Assembly: GCA_901472405.1 (NCBI GenBank)
Contig: LR590463.1
Span: forward strand, 2,480,001 to 2,544,000
Reading direction: 5' to 3'
DNA from: Serratia rubidaea
GTDB lineage: Bacteria; Pseudomonadota; Gammaproteobacteria; Enterobacterales; Enterobacteriaceae
DNA: 64,000 bases
The stretch's first letter is position 1, and the number at the start of each line of letters is the position of its first letter. This document shows positions 1-10,232 of this stretch, in pieces. The translations under genes and the position numbers were made by a program. A model generated the notes under the pieces. It was not told the DNA's origin, did not search any database, and saw only the letters and a program-made list of their open reading frames with translations.

Positions 1-354
1 GCGTGCGCATAGAGCAAAAAGTTATTAATTAACCGCCGGCTAAACCAGCAAAAGGCATATCGAACGCCGTCATTGCCGCACAGACAGAAAGCTCTGAATT
101 TTTTACCGGCGCCGTTTGTTAACCGTTACTCATCTAATAATTGGTTCACCGAAGCAAGTTTGCGCGTTCCCGGGGCCTGGCCTACAGTAATCTGGCGTCA
201 CGAAACTGTCATATTCCTTGCCCGACTTTGCTGTTATTCATTACTTCAACACCATGCGGATTTTTGTAGGTGGCGGGGCAGTTATTAACCCCGCCGTATC
301 AAGGTCAGCCTTCATTGCCTGAAGGCTGGAACGTTCGCATAAGGAAAGTACCCG
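1..354. other. Non-coding leader region before LPMO gene
   Basis: No convincing gene is seen. Short open frames here have no recognisable domain or good ribosome-binding site. A weak Shine-Dalgarno-like aaggaaag lies just upstream of the ATG at 355, so the 3' part is the leader of that gene. Confidence 0.5.
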
Positions 355-1131
355 ATGAGTAACCACACCAAGACCCTGTCATTATGTGCTCTGCTGGCGT
401 TAACCTGTTCCTTGTCCGCGCAGGCTGAGGAAGCCAAGCAACAAGCGGGGCAGGAAGCCCAACAAAGCATCGGCCCGAAACATGGCGCTACGCTGATCCC
501 CAAAGCGCGTCAGGTGGTCTGCGAGAATGACGGCGGTTATAACTACCCCGACGACGGCTCTAAAATTCCGAACGCCGCCTGCCGCGCCGCCTTCCTGTTT
601 AAACAGGACAGCATCCCGATCTGGGAGCGTCGACAGATGTTCACCGAATGGCCGGCCTACTCACAAAACCTGGAAGGCACCGGCTCGCCAGCGGATAAAG
701 TGCCTGACGGGCATCTGTGCTCCGCCGGGATCGCCAAGTTTGAAGGCATCGACCAGCCGCATAAAGATTGGCAGGTGTCCAGCGTCACGGTTAAAGACGG
801 CAAGGCGACGCTGTACTATGACGCCACCAAGATCCATGAGCCCAGCAAGTGGGATATTTATATCGCCAAAAAAGAGTTTGACCCAACCACGCAGAAGCTG
901 AGCTGGGACGCATTGGAACCGCTGAAGGTCACCGAGGTGATTGTTCCGCCGGGTACTGACGGTGGCGTTTATCAGATCGAGGTGGAAATTCCGCAAGATC
1001 GGGTAAACAGTCAACATACCTTGCTGTATGTACAGTGGGAGCGCATCGATCCGGCGCGGGAAACCTTCTTCAGCTGTAGCGACGTCAGCTTTACCGCCAC
1101 GCCAACCAAAGCGAAACTGACCAACGGTTAA
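355..1131 (+). CDS. AA10-type lytic polysaccharide monooxygenase-like secreted protein
   Basis: A 258-residue exported protein with LPMO_10 (AA10/CBP21-like) features; family members oxidatively cleave chitin or cellulose using copper. Residues 1-24 form a Sec signal peptide ending AQA. The copper histidine-brace candidates are His43 (HGATLIPKAR, matching the HG...P..R start of mature AA10 enzymes) and His120 in PDGHLCSAG; the axial aromatic is in ETFFSCSDV near residue 239. Cys56, Cys76, Cys122 and Cys241 could form disulfides. In the family the first His must be the mature N-terminus, but predicted cleavage after Ala24 leaves 18 Gln/Glu/Ala-rich residues before His43, so extra processing after Lys42 would be needed. 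Cellulose/chitin specificity cannot be told. No chitin-binding module follows. It stands alone, with a hairpin downstream. Confidence 0.75.
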   Translation: MSNHTKTLSLCALLALTCSLSAQAEEAKQQAGQEAQQSIGPKHGATLIPKARQVVCENDGGYNYPDDGSKIPNAACRAAFLFKQDSIPIWERRQMFTEWPAYSQNLEGTGSPADKVPDGHLCSAGIAKFEGIDQPHKDWQVSSVTVKDGKATLYYDATKIHEPSKWDIYIAKKEFDPTTQKLSWDALEPLKVTEVIVPPGTDGGVYQIEVEIPQDRVNSQHTLLYVQWERIDPARETFFSCSDVSFTATPTKAKLTNG

Positions 1132-1142
1132 TGCCGCTTGCT

Positions 1143-1168
1143 GATGCCGGGTGCCATCGCCCGGCATC
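1143..1168 (+). terminator. Hairpin downstream of LPMO gene
   Basis: A 9-bp perfect inverted repeat, gatgccggg and cccggcatc with an 8-nt loop, lies 12 bp after the stop codon. No T-run follows, so termination is probable rather than certain. Confidence 0.45.
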
Positions 1169-1210
1169 GTGTTCCACCTATTTGCGTCATCACCCAACAC
1201 GCCGATCCGA

Positions 1211-1256
1211 TTGACATCAATATGCAACTTTATATTATATAAATATGTATATTGAA
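1211..1256 (+). promoter_or_regulatory. Promoter and A+T-rich operator candidate of bigR-like operon
   Basis: TTGACA at 1211-1216 and TATTAT at 1233-1238, spaced 16 bp, form a good sigma-70 promoter. From 1230 to 1256 the DNA is almost only A and T with overlapping symmetric ATATT/AATAT elements. BigR repressors are known to bind A+T-rich inverted repeats overlapping their own promoter, so this is the likely autoregulatory operator. A start near 1245 argues against translation beginning at the TTG at 1252. Confidence 0.5.
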
Positions 1257-1278
1257 TGATATTGCGGTGCACCTGACA

Positions 1279-1614
1279 ATGACTCCGATAAATCAACAAC
1301 AAATGCGCGCTGCCGCCGCCAGGACGGCAGAGATCCTCAAATCCATCGCCAATGAAGATCGCCTGCTGCTGCTGTGCCATCTCAGCCAGGGCGAGGCGTC
1401 GGTAGGGGAAATGGAAACCGCGCTGGGCATTACCCAACCTACGCTGTCGCAACAGCTGGGCGTCCTGCGGCGTAAACAGCTGGTGGCTACCCGCCGCGCC
1501 GGCAAACAGATTTTCTATCGTATCGCCTCGCCGGATGTGCTGGTGCTGCTGACGACGCTGTATCAGCTGTATTGCCCGGCAGCGAATGAAGAGGAGAAGC
1601 ATCATGACGATTGA
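1279..1614 (+). CDS. ArsR/SmtB-family repressor, BigR/YgaV-like sulfur sensor
   Basis: A 111-residue winged-helix ArsR-family regulator. It keeps two cysteines, Cys33 (LLLLCHL) and Cys99 (YQLYC), 66 residues apart, exactly the spacing of Cys42 and Cys108 of BigR, which form a disulfide or polysulfide bridge when persulfide or H2S rises and release DNA. The recognition helix is in the TQPTLSQQLGVLRRK stretch. A TTG at 1252 extends the frame by nine codons but lies within the promoter, so ATG 1279 is preferred. The two downstream YeeE/YedE genes overlap or abut it, as in bigR operons. Expected role: repress the transporter until reactive sulfur accumulates. Function is inferred from motif and context. 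Confidence 0.8.
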   Translation: MTPINQQQMRAAAARTAEILKSIANEDRLLLLCHLSQGEASVGEMETALGITQPTLSQQLGVLRRKQLVATRRAGKQIFYRIASPDVLVLLTTLYQLYCPAANEEEKHHDD

Positions 1615-2026
1615 TATCGCGCACTTTACGCCGCTGCAGAGCTTTTTCGGCGGCCTGCTGATCGGCGGCGCCGTCTGGATGCTGTTGCTGTTTTGCGGCC
1701 GCGTCGCCGGTATCAGCGGCATCATGGGCAGCCTATTGACGCGGGCAACCAGGGATAAAGGCTGGCGGCTGGCCTTTTTGATCGGCATGGTCCTGTCACC
1801 GCTGCTGTACCGACTGGCCGCGCCGCTGCCGGAGATTGAGATTGCGGCTTCGTGGCCGCGGCTGATCGTTGCCGGGCTGTTGGTGGGCATCGGCACGCGC
1901 TACGCCTCCGGCTGTACCAGCGGGCACGGGGTGTGCGGGTTGGCGAGGCTGTCGCGGCGTTCGCTGGCGGCCACTGCGACATTTATCGTGACGGCGATGA
2001 TCACCGTCTGGATGATAGGAGCCTGA
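1604..2026 (+). CDS. YeeE/YedE-family sulfur transporter, N-terminal half (PmpA-like)
   Basis: A 140-residue membrane protein with about four helices and the YASGCTSGHGVCGL signature of YeeE/YedE (TsuA-type thiosulfate channel) proteins, where the cysteine lies on the transport path. The start at 1604 is chosen because GAGGAG sits at 1591-1596, 7 bp upstream; it overlaps the repressor stop by 11 bp, implying coupled translation. It is half the size of single-chain TsuA and must pair with the next gene product. Substrate is probably thiosulfate or another reduced sulfur species; this is inference from family and the BigR-like regulator. Confidence 0.8.
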   Translation: MTIDIAHFTPLQSFFGGLLIGGAVWMLLLFCGRVAGISGIMGSLLTRATRDKGWRLAFLIGMVLSPLLYRLAAPLPEIEIAASWPRLIVAGLLVGIGTRYASGCTSGHGVCGLARLSRRSLAATATFIVTAMITVWMIGA

Positions 2027-2027
2027 T

Positions 2028-2444
2028 ATGCACATTGTCTTCTCACTGCTTGCCGGTCTGCTGTTCGGTCTGGGCCTGATCGTCAGCGGACTGGCCAACC
2101 CGCAAAAAGTCCTCGCTTTTCTGGACGTCACCCGCGTTTGGGATCCATCGCTGGCTCTGGTGATGGGCGGGGCGATCGGCGTCAGCTTTTTCGCCTTCCG
2201 CATGGCGCAACGGCGTCATCGGCCGCGCTATGGCGAGAAAATGGTGCTGCCCGTCGCCACGCAGATTGATAAACGGCTGATCGGCGGGGCGGCGCTGTTC
2301 GGCATCGGTTGGGGCCTGGCGGGGATCTGCCCGGGGCCGGGGCTGGTGCTGCTGGGCGCGGGGGCAGTCAAAGGGCTGGTTTTCGTGCTGGCGATGGTGG
2401 CCGGCATGCTGATTTACCAGCGGCTGGAGCAACGTTTGTCCTGA
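2028..2444 (+). CDS. YeeE/YedE-family sulfur transporter, C-terminal half (PmpB-like)
   Basis: A 138-residue inner-membrane protein with about four hydrophobic segments and the second family signature, GLAGICPGPGL near residues 101-111, complementing the CTSGHG motif of the preceding gene. Its ATG lies one base after the preceding stop, so the two halves are co-translated. Such split pairs (PmpA/PmpB) accompany BigR-like repressors in other proteobacteria, often with a persulfide dioxygenase. No dioxygenase, rhodanese or sulfite exporter is found here; the next gene is unrelated. Confidence 0.8.
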   Translation: MHIVFSLLAGLLFGLGLIVSGLANPQKVLAFLDVTRVWDPSLALVMGGAIGVSFFAFRMAQRRHRPRYGEKMVLPVATQIDKRLIGGAALFGIGWGLAGICPGPGLVLLGAGAVKGLVFVLAMVAGMLIYQRLEQRLS

Positions 2445-2523
2445 ACGTAACGGACGCTGACGCCGGCAGGCGCATTTTGCACTACTATGACAGCAGGCCA
2501 CCATTCAGGAGTCGTCTGCGTCT

Positions 2524-3656
2524 ATGAATAAAATGGAACAATGTCGGCGTACGCTGGCCGCATCGTCGCACTGGGCAAACCGGCGCGATATGGTTAACCA
2601 GGCGATAGGCGCCAGTCTTCCCTGGCTGGCGTCCGTCAATATCGCCTTCGCCATGCTGGTGGCATTGCGTAATCTGCTGTTCCCGGTTTTGACGCCGCGC
2701 TGCATATCAACGCCGTTATCCCTTTACTGATGGATGGTGTGATGCTGCTGGTGGTGACGGCGTCACTGATTTTGTGGGGCGTTTCCCGTCGCGATAGCAG
2801 CGGCCGCTATGTGCGCCGCTGCGCCTTACTGCTGCTGCCGCTGCTGGGAGTGTGCTGGGCCGTCAGCAGCTATGGATTTGTCGCTTATTGGCGCCTGCCG
2901 TTCGCCTGGCCGCTGGTATGTATTTTAATGCTGACCGGTATGGCGTCGCTCTATTTTTACCTGTCGGGACTGGCGCTGTTCCTGACGCCGCTATGGTTGA
3001 CCATGCCGCTGGCCAGCGTGCATCTCAACCACGGGATAAACCTCCATTTTGCCGCCATATGGCTGATCTTCACCGCCATCGTGATTTACGGCCGCCGGAT
3101 CCTGCTGCGCTGGTTCGATGAGGCCTGGGCCAGGCATCAGGAAAACCGGCAGCTGATTGCCCGTTTGGAGACGTTGACGCTGCAGGACCCGTTAACCGGG
3201 CTGGCCAACAGAAGGGCGCTGGAGTCTCATCTTGCCAGTCTGCACGCAGTTCAGGTTCCTTTGGCGCTGATCATGGTCGATGTCGATTTCTTTAAGCATT
3301 ACAACGATCGCTATGGTCATCAGGCGGGGGACGCCTGCCTGACCAAGGTCGCCGGGCTGCTGGCGACGGCGGTCAGAACGCCGGAAGATTTGGTTGCCCG
3401 CTACGGCGGCGAAGAGTTTACGCTGGTATTGGCGCATGCCGATGCACAGCAGGCGGCGCAGGTTGCCGAACGCGTCCGCGTCCGGATAGAGGAGGCGGCT
3501 TTGCCCCACGCCGCCTCGGCGATCGGCCGTTTTGTCAGCGTCAGCCTGGGCGTTGCCGCCACCGACGGGCGGCAGACGCCGCAGCAGACGCTCGCCGAGG
3601 CCGACGCGGCGCTGTACCGCGCCAAGCAGGCCGGACGTAACCGCTGGTCACACTGA
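2524..3656 (+). pseudogene. Membrane GGDEF diguanylate cyclase (frameshifted as sequenced)
   Basis: Repaired product about 377 residues: an N-terminal block of about six membrane helices followed by a GGDEF domain that makes cyclic di-GMP from two GTP. The GGDEF part has DPLTGLANRR, DVDFFKHYNDRYGHQAGD and an intact RYGGEEF active loop. The inhibitory I-site would be RxxD; here it reads TPED, with the Arg displaced by one, so product inhibition may be lost. The frame breaks at CCC 2682-2684: one extra C restores LLFPGFDAALHINAVIP into the next membrane helix. The downstream frame alone could start at ATG 2730 but would lack the first helices. Confidence 0.75.
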
Positions 3657-3954
3657 GTTTACTGCCGGTAAAGTCCGGGCAGCGAATACGCTGCAGCTGC
3701 TGCTGATACTGCTCTTGCTGGTGGTTCTTCAGCGCGCTGGCAGTGGCGATGAGCGCCTCGTGGTTTTCTTTGCTGTTGGTAAAGACCGATTTTATCTTCT
3801 CGTCCGGCACCTCTTTGGCGATTTGGCAGTGCGCACGCAGATCGTTAATCAACGTTTGCTGATTCAGCGCAAAGGCCAGGCTGTCGTAAGCGCCCGCCGT
3901 CGCGCCAAAGGCGGGCAGCAGCAGGGCGGCGGATAAAATCCATCGGTTCATCAT
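3541..3954 (-). CDS. Small secreted protein of unknown function
   Basis: Start at ATG 3954 (or 3951) with AGAGGA seven to nine bases upstream. A signal peptide (MNRWILSAALLLPAFGATAGA) is followed by a charged, helical stretch rich in Gln, Glu and Lys with two cysteines (AHCQ and IRCP). The frame overlaps the 3' end of the convergent diguanylate cyclase by about 115 bp and its last 45 residues are Arg/Ala-rich, unlike the rest. The true stop is therefore likely near 3650 with a frameshift, and the C-terminus given here is doubtful. No family recognised. Confidence 0.5.
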   Translation of the reverse strand: MMNRWILSAALLLPAFGATAGAYDSLAFALNQQTLINDLRAHCQIAKEVPDEKIKSVFTNSKENHEALIATASALKNHQQEQYQQQLQRIRCPDFTGSKLSVTSGYVRPAWRGTAPRRPRRASAAASAARRWRQRPG

Positions 3955-4317
3955 GGCGTTTTCCTCTCGTGGTGAAAGTGTGTCGTGCCCGAGGGCATAG
4001 GTAAGTGTTACAGTGTCACGTAGATAATTCACTGACCTTATCGGCGCTCGCTTTAAACGTAGATCAAAACGACCAAATTGGCGGGTAAATCACGCAAGAA
4101 TTTGATCTGGCGGAGGGGATACTGGATATATTTATGTGACAGCGTCACAAATAGGTATGATGCAGGAGGTATTATGTTAAATCATAGAGGGATTTTGATG
4201 GCGAATGAAAGGTTGCCCAAACGGTGGTCTGCTCAGACACTGCCTGATACCAATCGCTGCGCGCAGGGAGTAAAGTAGACAGCGCCGTTTTAATCGATAA
4301 ATCAGCCTGGATGGTTT

Positions 4318-4629
4318 ATGAAGACATTCGTCAGTAAAGAGTTCGTTGCAGATCGGGCCTGGGGAGCGCTCAATATTGCCAATTTAGATGGTACGACGGT
4401 ACGCCTGCATTGGACCGATCGGCCCTATAAATGGCATATCAATGACGGACAAGAGGTTTTTGCCGTGATGGACGGCAGCGTCGAGATGCATTACAAACAG
4501 CAAGGCGAGATCAGAAAGGTGCTGCTTAATGCCGGCGATATCTTCTATGCCGATGTCGGATGCGAGCACGTGGCGCATCCGCAGGGAGAGGCGCGCATCC
4601 TGGTGATCGAAAAAGAAGGGTCGGTTTAA
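4318..4629 (+). CDS. Single-domain cupin protein
   Basis: A 103-residue cupin beta-barrel. Motif 1 is degenerate around HINDGQEVFAVMDGSVEMH and motif 2 around GDIFYADVGCEHVAHP, where two of the metal-binding His/Glu are kept. Such proteins bind small ligands or metals; no reaction can be assigned. It is monocistronic, followed immediately by a hairpin terminator, with a convergent small membrane-protein frame beyond. About 280 bp of A+T-richer DNA upstream hold its promoter. Confidence 0.7.
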   Translation: MKTFVSKEFVADRAWGALNIANLDGTTVRLHWTDRPYKWHINDGQEVFAVMDGSVEMHYKQQGEIRKVLLNAGDIFYADVGCEHVAHPQGEARILVIEKEGSV

Positions 4630-4638
4630 AACTCATCG

Positions 4639-4664
4639 CGGGATGCCAAAGGGCATCCCGATTT
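4639..4664 (+). terminator. Hairpin terminator after cupin gene
   Basis: Perfect 9-bp stem cgggatgcc / ggcatcccg with a 4-nt loop, followed by atttgt. It begins 10 bp after the cupin stop and can also serve the convergent frame at 4691. Confidence 0.6.
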
Positions 4665-4690
4665 GTCTCTGGCCCGTGAAACAGCAGCCA

Positions 4691-4915
4691 TTATTTCCGT
4701 TTAGGTAATTGCTGCAGTTTGAGCTGCCGACGCCACACGCGGTTATGTAAATAGAATGCCATTGTCTTAACGAACATGGCGCTGTTGAGACAGATTAAGC
4801 TTGCGAGGATAAAAAACCAGCCCGATAAACGCACCGATCGGATATCCCATAGGGTATCTGTATGATTTATTATGGGTAGCTTCGTTAAATAAGCATATCC
4901 TTCCTTGATAAACAA
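4691..4915 (-). CDS. Possible small membrane protein
   Basis: A 74-residue frame with one clear hydrophobic helix (SGWFFILASLICLNSAMF) followed by a basic tail ending LPKRK, the topology of a small single-pass inner-membrane protein with a cytoplasmic C-terminus. The N-terminal 30 residues look unlike a protein start, so translation may begin later. No family recognised. Confidence 0.35.
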   Translation of the reverse strand: MFIKEGYAYLTKLPIINHTDTLWDIRSVRLSGWFFILASLICLNSAMFVKTMAFYLHNRVWRRQLKLQQLPKRK

Positions 4916-5102
4916 TGTCCGATCACCATAATGAGTCTTATGGCATAGAGTTACTTTCCAGCATTATTATCTGGTCTGGATAAGATGATCAACTGGCAGA
5001 ACCAAGCAAAAACAACACCAAAAATGGCGCGTTTTGGTGAAATCTGCAGGACTAGGATAGCCAATGGCTCTCAGATTTCACGTAGCGCGATCGGGAGGAA
5101 GG

Positions 5103-5564
5103 ATGCGATCACGGCCGGCAGCCAGGCTTTTTGTTATCAATTCGTCAGGCTATGTTTTGCTGTTTAAGTTTACGCATGATGCCGATGCGCTGGCAGGACG
5201 TTCATACTGGGCAACGCCAGGCGGCGGCGTTGAACACGGAGAGTCATTTGAACAAGCCGCCATCAGAGAACTACAGGAAGAAACCGGCATTGTGTGTGAC
5301 GAGATAGGCGCAAGCGTAGCACAGCGAGATTTTGTCATGACGTTACCGAGTGGTGAAACGGTGAAAGCTGAAGAAAAGTTTTTCGTCGTGCGCGTGATGG
5401 GTCATCAGGAGATCAACGGTGATAACCGGAACCACGATGAACAGCAGATTATCAGCGCGCATCACTGGTGGAGTGAACAAGAACTCAAAACAACCAGAGA
5501 GACTGTTTATCCGCAGAATATCGTTGAGCTGTTGGCATCGATCCAGTCAACAGGCAAAAAATGA
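5103..5564 (+). CDS. NUDIX hydrolase
   Basis: A 153-residue NUDIX protein that would hydrolyse a nucleoside diphosphate linked to another moiety. The Nudix box is complete: GGGVEHGESFEQAAIRELQEETGI, with the REx2EE metal-binding core. Start at 5103 is preferred over ATG 5064 because ggaggaagg directly precedes it and the first beta strand (RPAARLFVINSSGYVLL) follows at once. Substrate unknown. It is monocistronic. Confidence 0.8.
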   Translation: MRSRPAARLFVINSSGYVLLFKFTHDADALAGRSYWATPGGGVEHGESFEQAAIRELQEETGIVCDEIGASVAQRDFVMTLPSGETVKAEEKFFVVRVMGHQEINGDNRNHDEQQIISAHHWWSEQELKTTRETVYPQNIVELLASIQSTGKK

Positions 5565-6003
5565 GTCCGCAGGATGGCAGTGGCAAAAGCGCGGATGATT
5601 CACATAAAGCCCATAGCAAAGCCCAAAGCCTTAGATTCCGCGCATCGTTACCTTTGGTGCGCATAATGTATATTATGTTAAATGATGTTCGTGGGACCAT
5701 TAGTTCACGTTCTCTCTCGCTCTACTTGATGTGCCTGGCCAGTGAATACTAATGGATGTGACAACCTGTTTGCCCCTTCTCTATCCATTACGTTATTGCG
5801 CTGCTCATCTTGGCTTCCGGGCACCGTCGACTCAAGCAGTATCATTTCAAGCGATTCTGTCCTTCTATGTAAAATCCACAGTCGATTACGACTATTTGTG
5901 AAAAAAACTCACAACACCATTCGATCGCACATGCTGGTTCCCTTCATGCCAGTGCAATAACCTGTCACATACAGAATTACTGGCAAATAAGAAGGAACAC
6001 AGA
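5565..6003. other. Intergenic region, no gene seen
   Basis: About 440 bp between the NUDIX gene and the first aldo/keto reductase. Small open frames have no domain or ribosome-binding site. An aagaaggaac motif just before 6004 is the ribosome-binding site of the reductase. Confidence 0.5.
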
Positions 6004-7042
6004 ATGAAGTATGTGAATCTGGGTCGTAGCGGTTTGCAAGTCTCCCGTCTTTGTCTCGGTTGTATGAGCTATGGTGAACCTAAACGTCTGCCTCAACCCT
6101 GGTCCCTGGATGAAAAGTCGTCACGTCCGCTCATTCGTCAGGCGCTTGAAGCTGGCATTAATTTTTTTGATACCGCGAATATCTACTCGGGCGGAAGTTC
6201 TGAAGAGATCACAGGGAAGGCGCTGAAAGAAATGGCCAGACGCGACGAGATCGTTGTGGCGACAAAAACCTTCTTTCCGTGGCGTAACTCACCCAATACC
6301 GGGTTTCTTTCCCGCAAGGCCATTTTTCAATCTATTGACGATAGCCTGATGCGCTTAGGTATGGATTATGTGGATCTCTTTCAGATTCACCGCTTTGACC
6401 ACACTACGCCTGTTGAAGAGACCATGGAGGCTCTGCATGACCTCGTTAAAGCAGGAAAAGTACGTTATATCGGCGCATCTTCTATGGAAGCCTGGCGCTT
6501 TGCAAAAATGCAGCATACTGCTGAGCGTAACGGCTGGACCCGATTTATTACGATGCAACCGCAATACAACCTGCTTTACCGTGAAGAAGAGCGCGAGATG
6601 CTGCCACTTTGTGAAGACCAGGGCGTTGGTGTAATCCCCTGGAGCCCGATGGCACGCGGCAGGCTCACCCGCGACTGGAGTATCATGTCCCGACGAACGA
6701 AAAAACGATGCCTTTGCGTTAAAAATGTATGAAAACGCAGCCCTTCTGGATAAACCCGTTATTGATGTTGTTGCCAGAATTGCCGAAAAGCACGATGTGC
6801 CAAGAGCCCATGTTGCCATTGCCTGGTTGTTATCAAAAACGGTCATCACAGCACCGATCATCGGCGCGACGAAACCAGAGCATCTTTCTACGGCTATCAG
6901 CGCGCTGGACTTTTCACTTAGCGCAGCAGAAATCACGGAACTCGAGGCACTCTATCTGCCGCACCCCGTTGACGGTATCATTCCCCCGCTTCCGGATACG
7001 CCGCCTTCACTCACGCCGCCGTCAGCAATACAGAACCGTTAA
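6004..7042 (+). pseudogene. Aldo/keto reductase, YajO/Tas-like (frameshifted as sequenced)
   Basis: About 346 residues, NADPH-dependent (beta/alpha)8 barrel reducing aldehydes or ketones. Visible catalytic tetrad elements: Asp and Tyr in FFDTANIYSGG, Lys in VVATKTFF, His in FQIHRFD. The first reading runs to GRLTRDWS and is then lost; the second reading resumes from about 6690 as DERKNDAFALKMYENA and continues through AIAWLLSKTVITAPIIGATKPEHL, the cofactor 2'-phosphate region. The break is at about 6675-6690. Both halves align as one protein. It heads a group of three such enzymes. Confidence 0.75.
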
Positions 7043-7310
7043 TACCCTACCCTGGCCCGGCATTGCCGGGTCTCCCAAGCCACTTATTTTAGGTCACTGA
7101 TGTGAAAAAATAAGCGGTACCGGCGCGAATGCAGCCGAAAGAAAAATCATCGCTCCACCAGGTTCGGTCCCGCTGTTGGTGACAATGAACAACTCGTGGC
7201 TTCCTGGTCGGATCGCCAGACGGTATACGGTTTATCCCCTGCAATAACACAGTGGGAGACTGCGCCTACAGTCCCCTGGTGACAGTATGTATGAAGGTGG
7301 CAATCACCAT

Positions 7311-8532
<1,222 letters not shown>

Positions 8533-8539
8533 TTAGCAA

Positions 8540-9526
8540 TTACCAGGCATAAGCCTGTGGTGCTTCCCCCCCGGGCCCAGGCCAGATCTCTTCGAGACAG
8601 CTTATGGTGTCGTCTGATAGCGTTATTGTTGTTGCGTGAAGCGCCTCTTTCAGCTGTTCAACAGTACGAGGCCCGATAAGTGGAGCGGTAACGACAGGAT
8701 TCTGTAGGAGCCACGCAAGCGCCACATCGGAAGGGGTTTCGCCGAGGTCCTCACATAATCCTTCGTAGGCTTCCAGCTGCGAACGGTATTGTTCAACTTG
8801 ACGGGCAAATGCAGGCCTTGCACGGCGCCCGCTTGCCATCTTTTTCAATACGCCGCCAAGCAACCCTCCGGCTAGTGGGCTCCAGGGAATCAGCCCCAGG
8901 CCAAAATGACGGCATGCGGGAATGAGCTCCAGTTCAACGGTGCGGGCCGTCAGATTGTAAAGACTTTGCTCGGCCACCAGGCCAAGGAAATGGCGGGCCG
9001 TGGCAACTGACTGCGCAGTTGCAATGTCCCAGCCGGCGAAATTACTGCTACCGATATAAAGAACTTTTCCCTGTTGAACGAGGAGTTCCATGGCCTGCCA
9101 GACCTCTTCCCATGGCGTATGACGATCGATGTGATGCATCTGATAGACGTCAATGTGATCGGTCTTAAGCCGTCGCAAACTGTCCTCGCAGGCCTTGCGA
9201 ATATGATAAGCAGAAAGACGGCGATCGTTCGGACCAGGTCCCATGGGCTGATAGACCTTCGTCGCCAGAACGATACGGTCACGCCGGCCACCCTGCTGAA
9301 GCCAGCGACCAATGATCTCTTCGGACAGGCCTGAACCTTGCTGGATATCGGGTGATTGTTCAGTACCGTATACGTCGGCTGTATCAATGAAATTTATACC
9401 CGCCTCAAGCGCTTCATCCAGAATGCGGGCGCTGGTTTTCTCGTCGGTGACGTCACCAAAATTCATGGTTCCGAGACAAAGCTGGCTGACTTTCAGACCG
9501 GTGCGGCCAAGATGCGTATAGTTCAT
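8540..9526 (-). CDS. Aldo/keto reductase
   Basis: An intact 328-residue AKR. Tetrad: Asp/Tyr in FIDTADVYG, Lys in VLATKVYQPMG, His in YQMHHIDRH. The C-terminal cofactor loop is TAPLIGPRTVEQL. The start at 9526 is supported by cggag 6 nt upstream and by MNYTHLGRTGLKVS, the usual family beginning; a longer frame to 9586 lacks support. First gene of a two-gene minus-strand unit with the Tat-exported reductase, and divergent from a LysR remnant at 9807 that probably once controlled both. Substrate unknown. Confidence 0.85.
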   Translation of the reverse strand: MNYTHLGRTGLKVSQLCLGTMNFGDVTDEKTSARILDEALEAGINFIDTADVYGTEQSPDIQQGSGLSEEIIGRWLQQGGRRDRIVLATKVYQPMGPGPNDRRLSAYHIRKACEDSLRRLKTDHIDVYQMHHIDRHTPWEEVWQAMELLVQQGKVLYIGSSNFAGWDIATAQSVATARHFLGLVAEQSLYNLTARTVELELIPACRHFGLGLIPWSPLAGGLLGGVLKKMASGRRARPAFARQVEQYRSQLEAYEGLCEDLGETPSDVALAWLLQNPVVTAPLIGPRTVEQLKEALHATTITLSDDTISCLEEIWPGPGGEAPQAYAW

Positions 9527-9806
9527 AAACGGCTCCGTTATGTGAGAGTTCCGCCCTGACCGACGGCCAGAGCGCATAATTTTCAAGAATAACGAAGCAC
9601 AGCATGTTCAGTGAGAGGATATGAATGGATGGACTTGTGAAAAAAATTCAGCAACGGATGGCCCTAATCGGTCTATGGTATATATCATTCCCTTATCAAC
9701 AGACAGCCCGGTATAGTTTCTGACAACCATCAGGAAATTTCAGGCCGATAAACACAAACTGTAAACTGACCATTCGGACCTTAACACACAAGGAAAACTA
9801 TTCTGT

Positions 9807-10031
9807 ATGCAAATAAGCAGAGCTGATGTTGCCGATCTCATTTATTTCATGGCTATTGCACGTCATCGCAGTTTCAGCCGTGCGGCGATTGAGTTAGGTG
9901 TCAGTGCGTCAGCGCTTAGTCATGCCTTGAAGGGACTGGAAACCCGGCTCGGGGTTCGCCTGCTTAATCGCACGACCAAGAGCGTCACACCTACGGCAGC
10001 AGGTGAGGAACTGATTCAGTCTGTCCTTCAG
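9807..10031 (+). pseudogene. Truncated LysR-family regulator
   Basis: The first 73-75 residues are a normal LysR winged-helix (DLIYFMAIARHRSFSRAAIELG, VSASALSHALKGLETRLG, LLNRTTKSVTPTAAGEEL). After about position 10030 similarity ends and the frame continues only as unrelated basic sequence to a stop at 10178. The effector-binding domain is absent. Divergent orientation to the aldo/keto reductases suggests the loss of their activator. This is a structural truncation, not a one-base shift. Confidence 0.7.
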
Positions 10032-10232
10032 CCTAAACGAACCATCACATCTGTAATTTTCACAGCAATTCGCCGACGACACGCGCATTACGACGCGTCG
10101 CCGGCAAATGCCGCGGGATCTCCGGTGATTGGTCAACGTCAGCCCGGAGAAATGGATCAAAACGCCCTTCTTTTTTGAGCGCGTTACGTGAAATTTTCCA
10201 TCAATTCGCGCTCTGGCAGATTTCGCCAACGG

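Noticed and set aside
73..288. 71-codon open frame before the LPMO gene
   Set aside because: No ribosome site, no domain, and unlike the codon use of neighbours.
661..1896. Long open frame (411 codons) on the minus strand across the LPMO, BigR-like and YeeE genes
   Set aside because: It is antisense to three genes with clear domains; its composition is Arg/Gln/His-rich and it has no domain or ribosome site. High G+C makes such shadows common.
4078..4278. 66-codon open frame
   Set aside because: No domain or ribosome site; sequence looks random.
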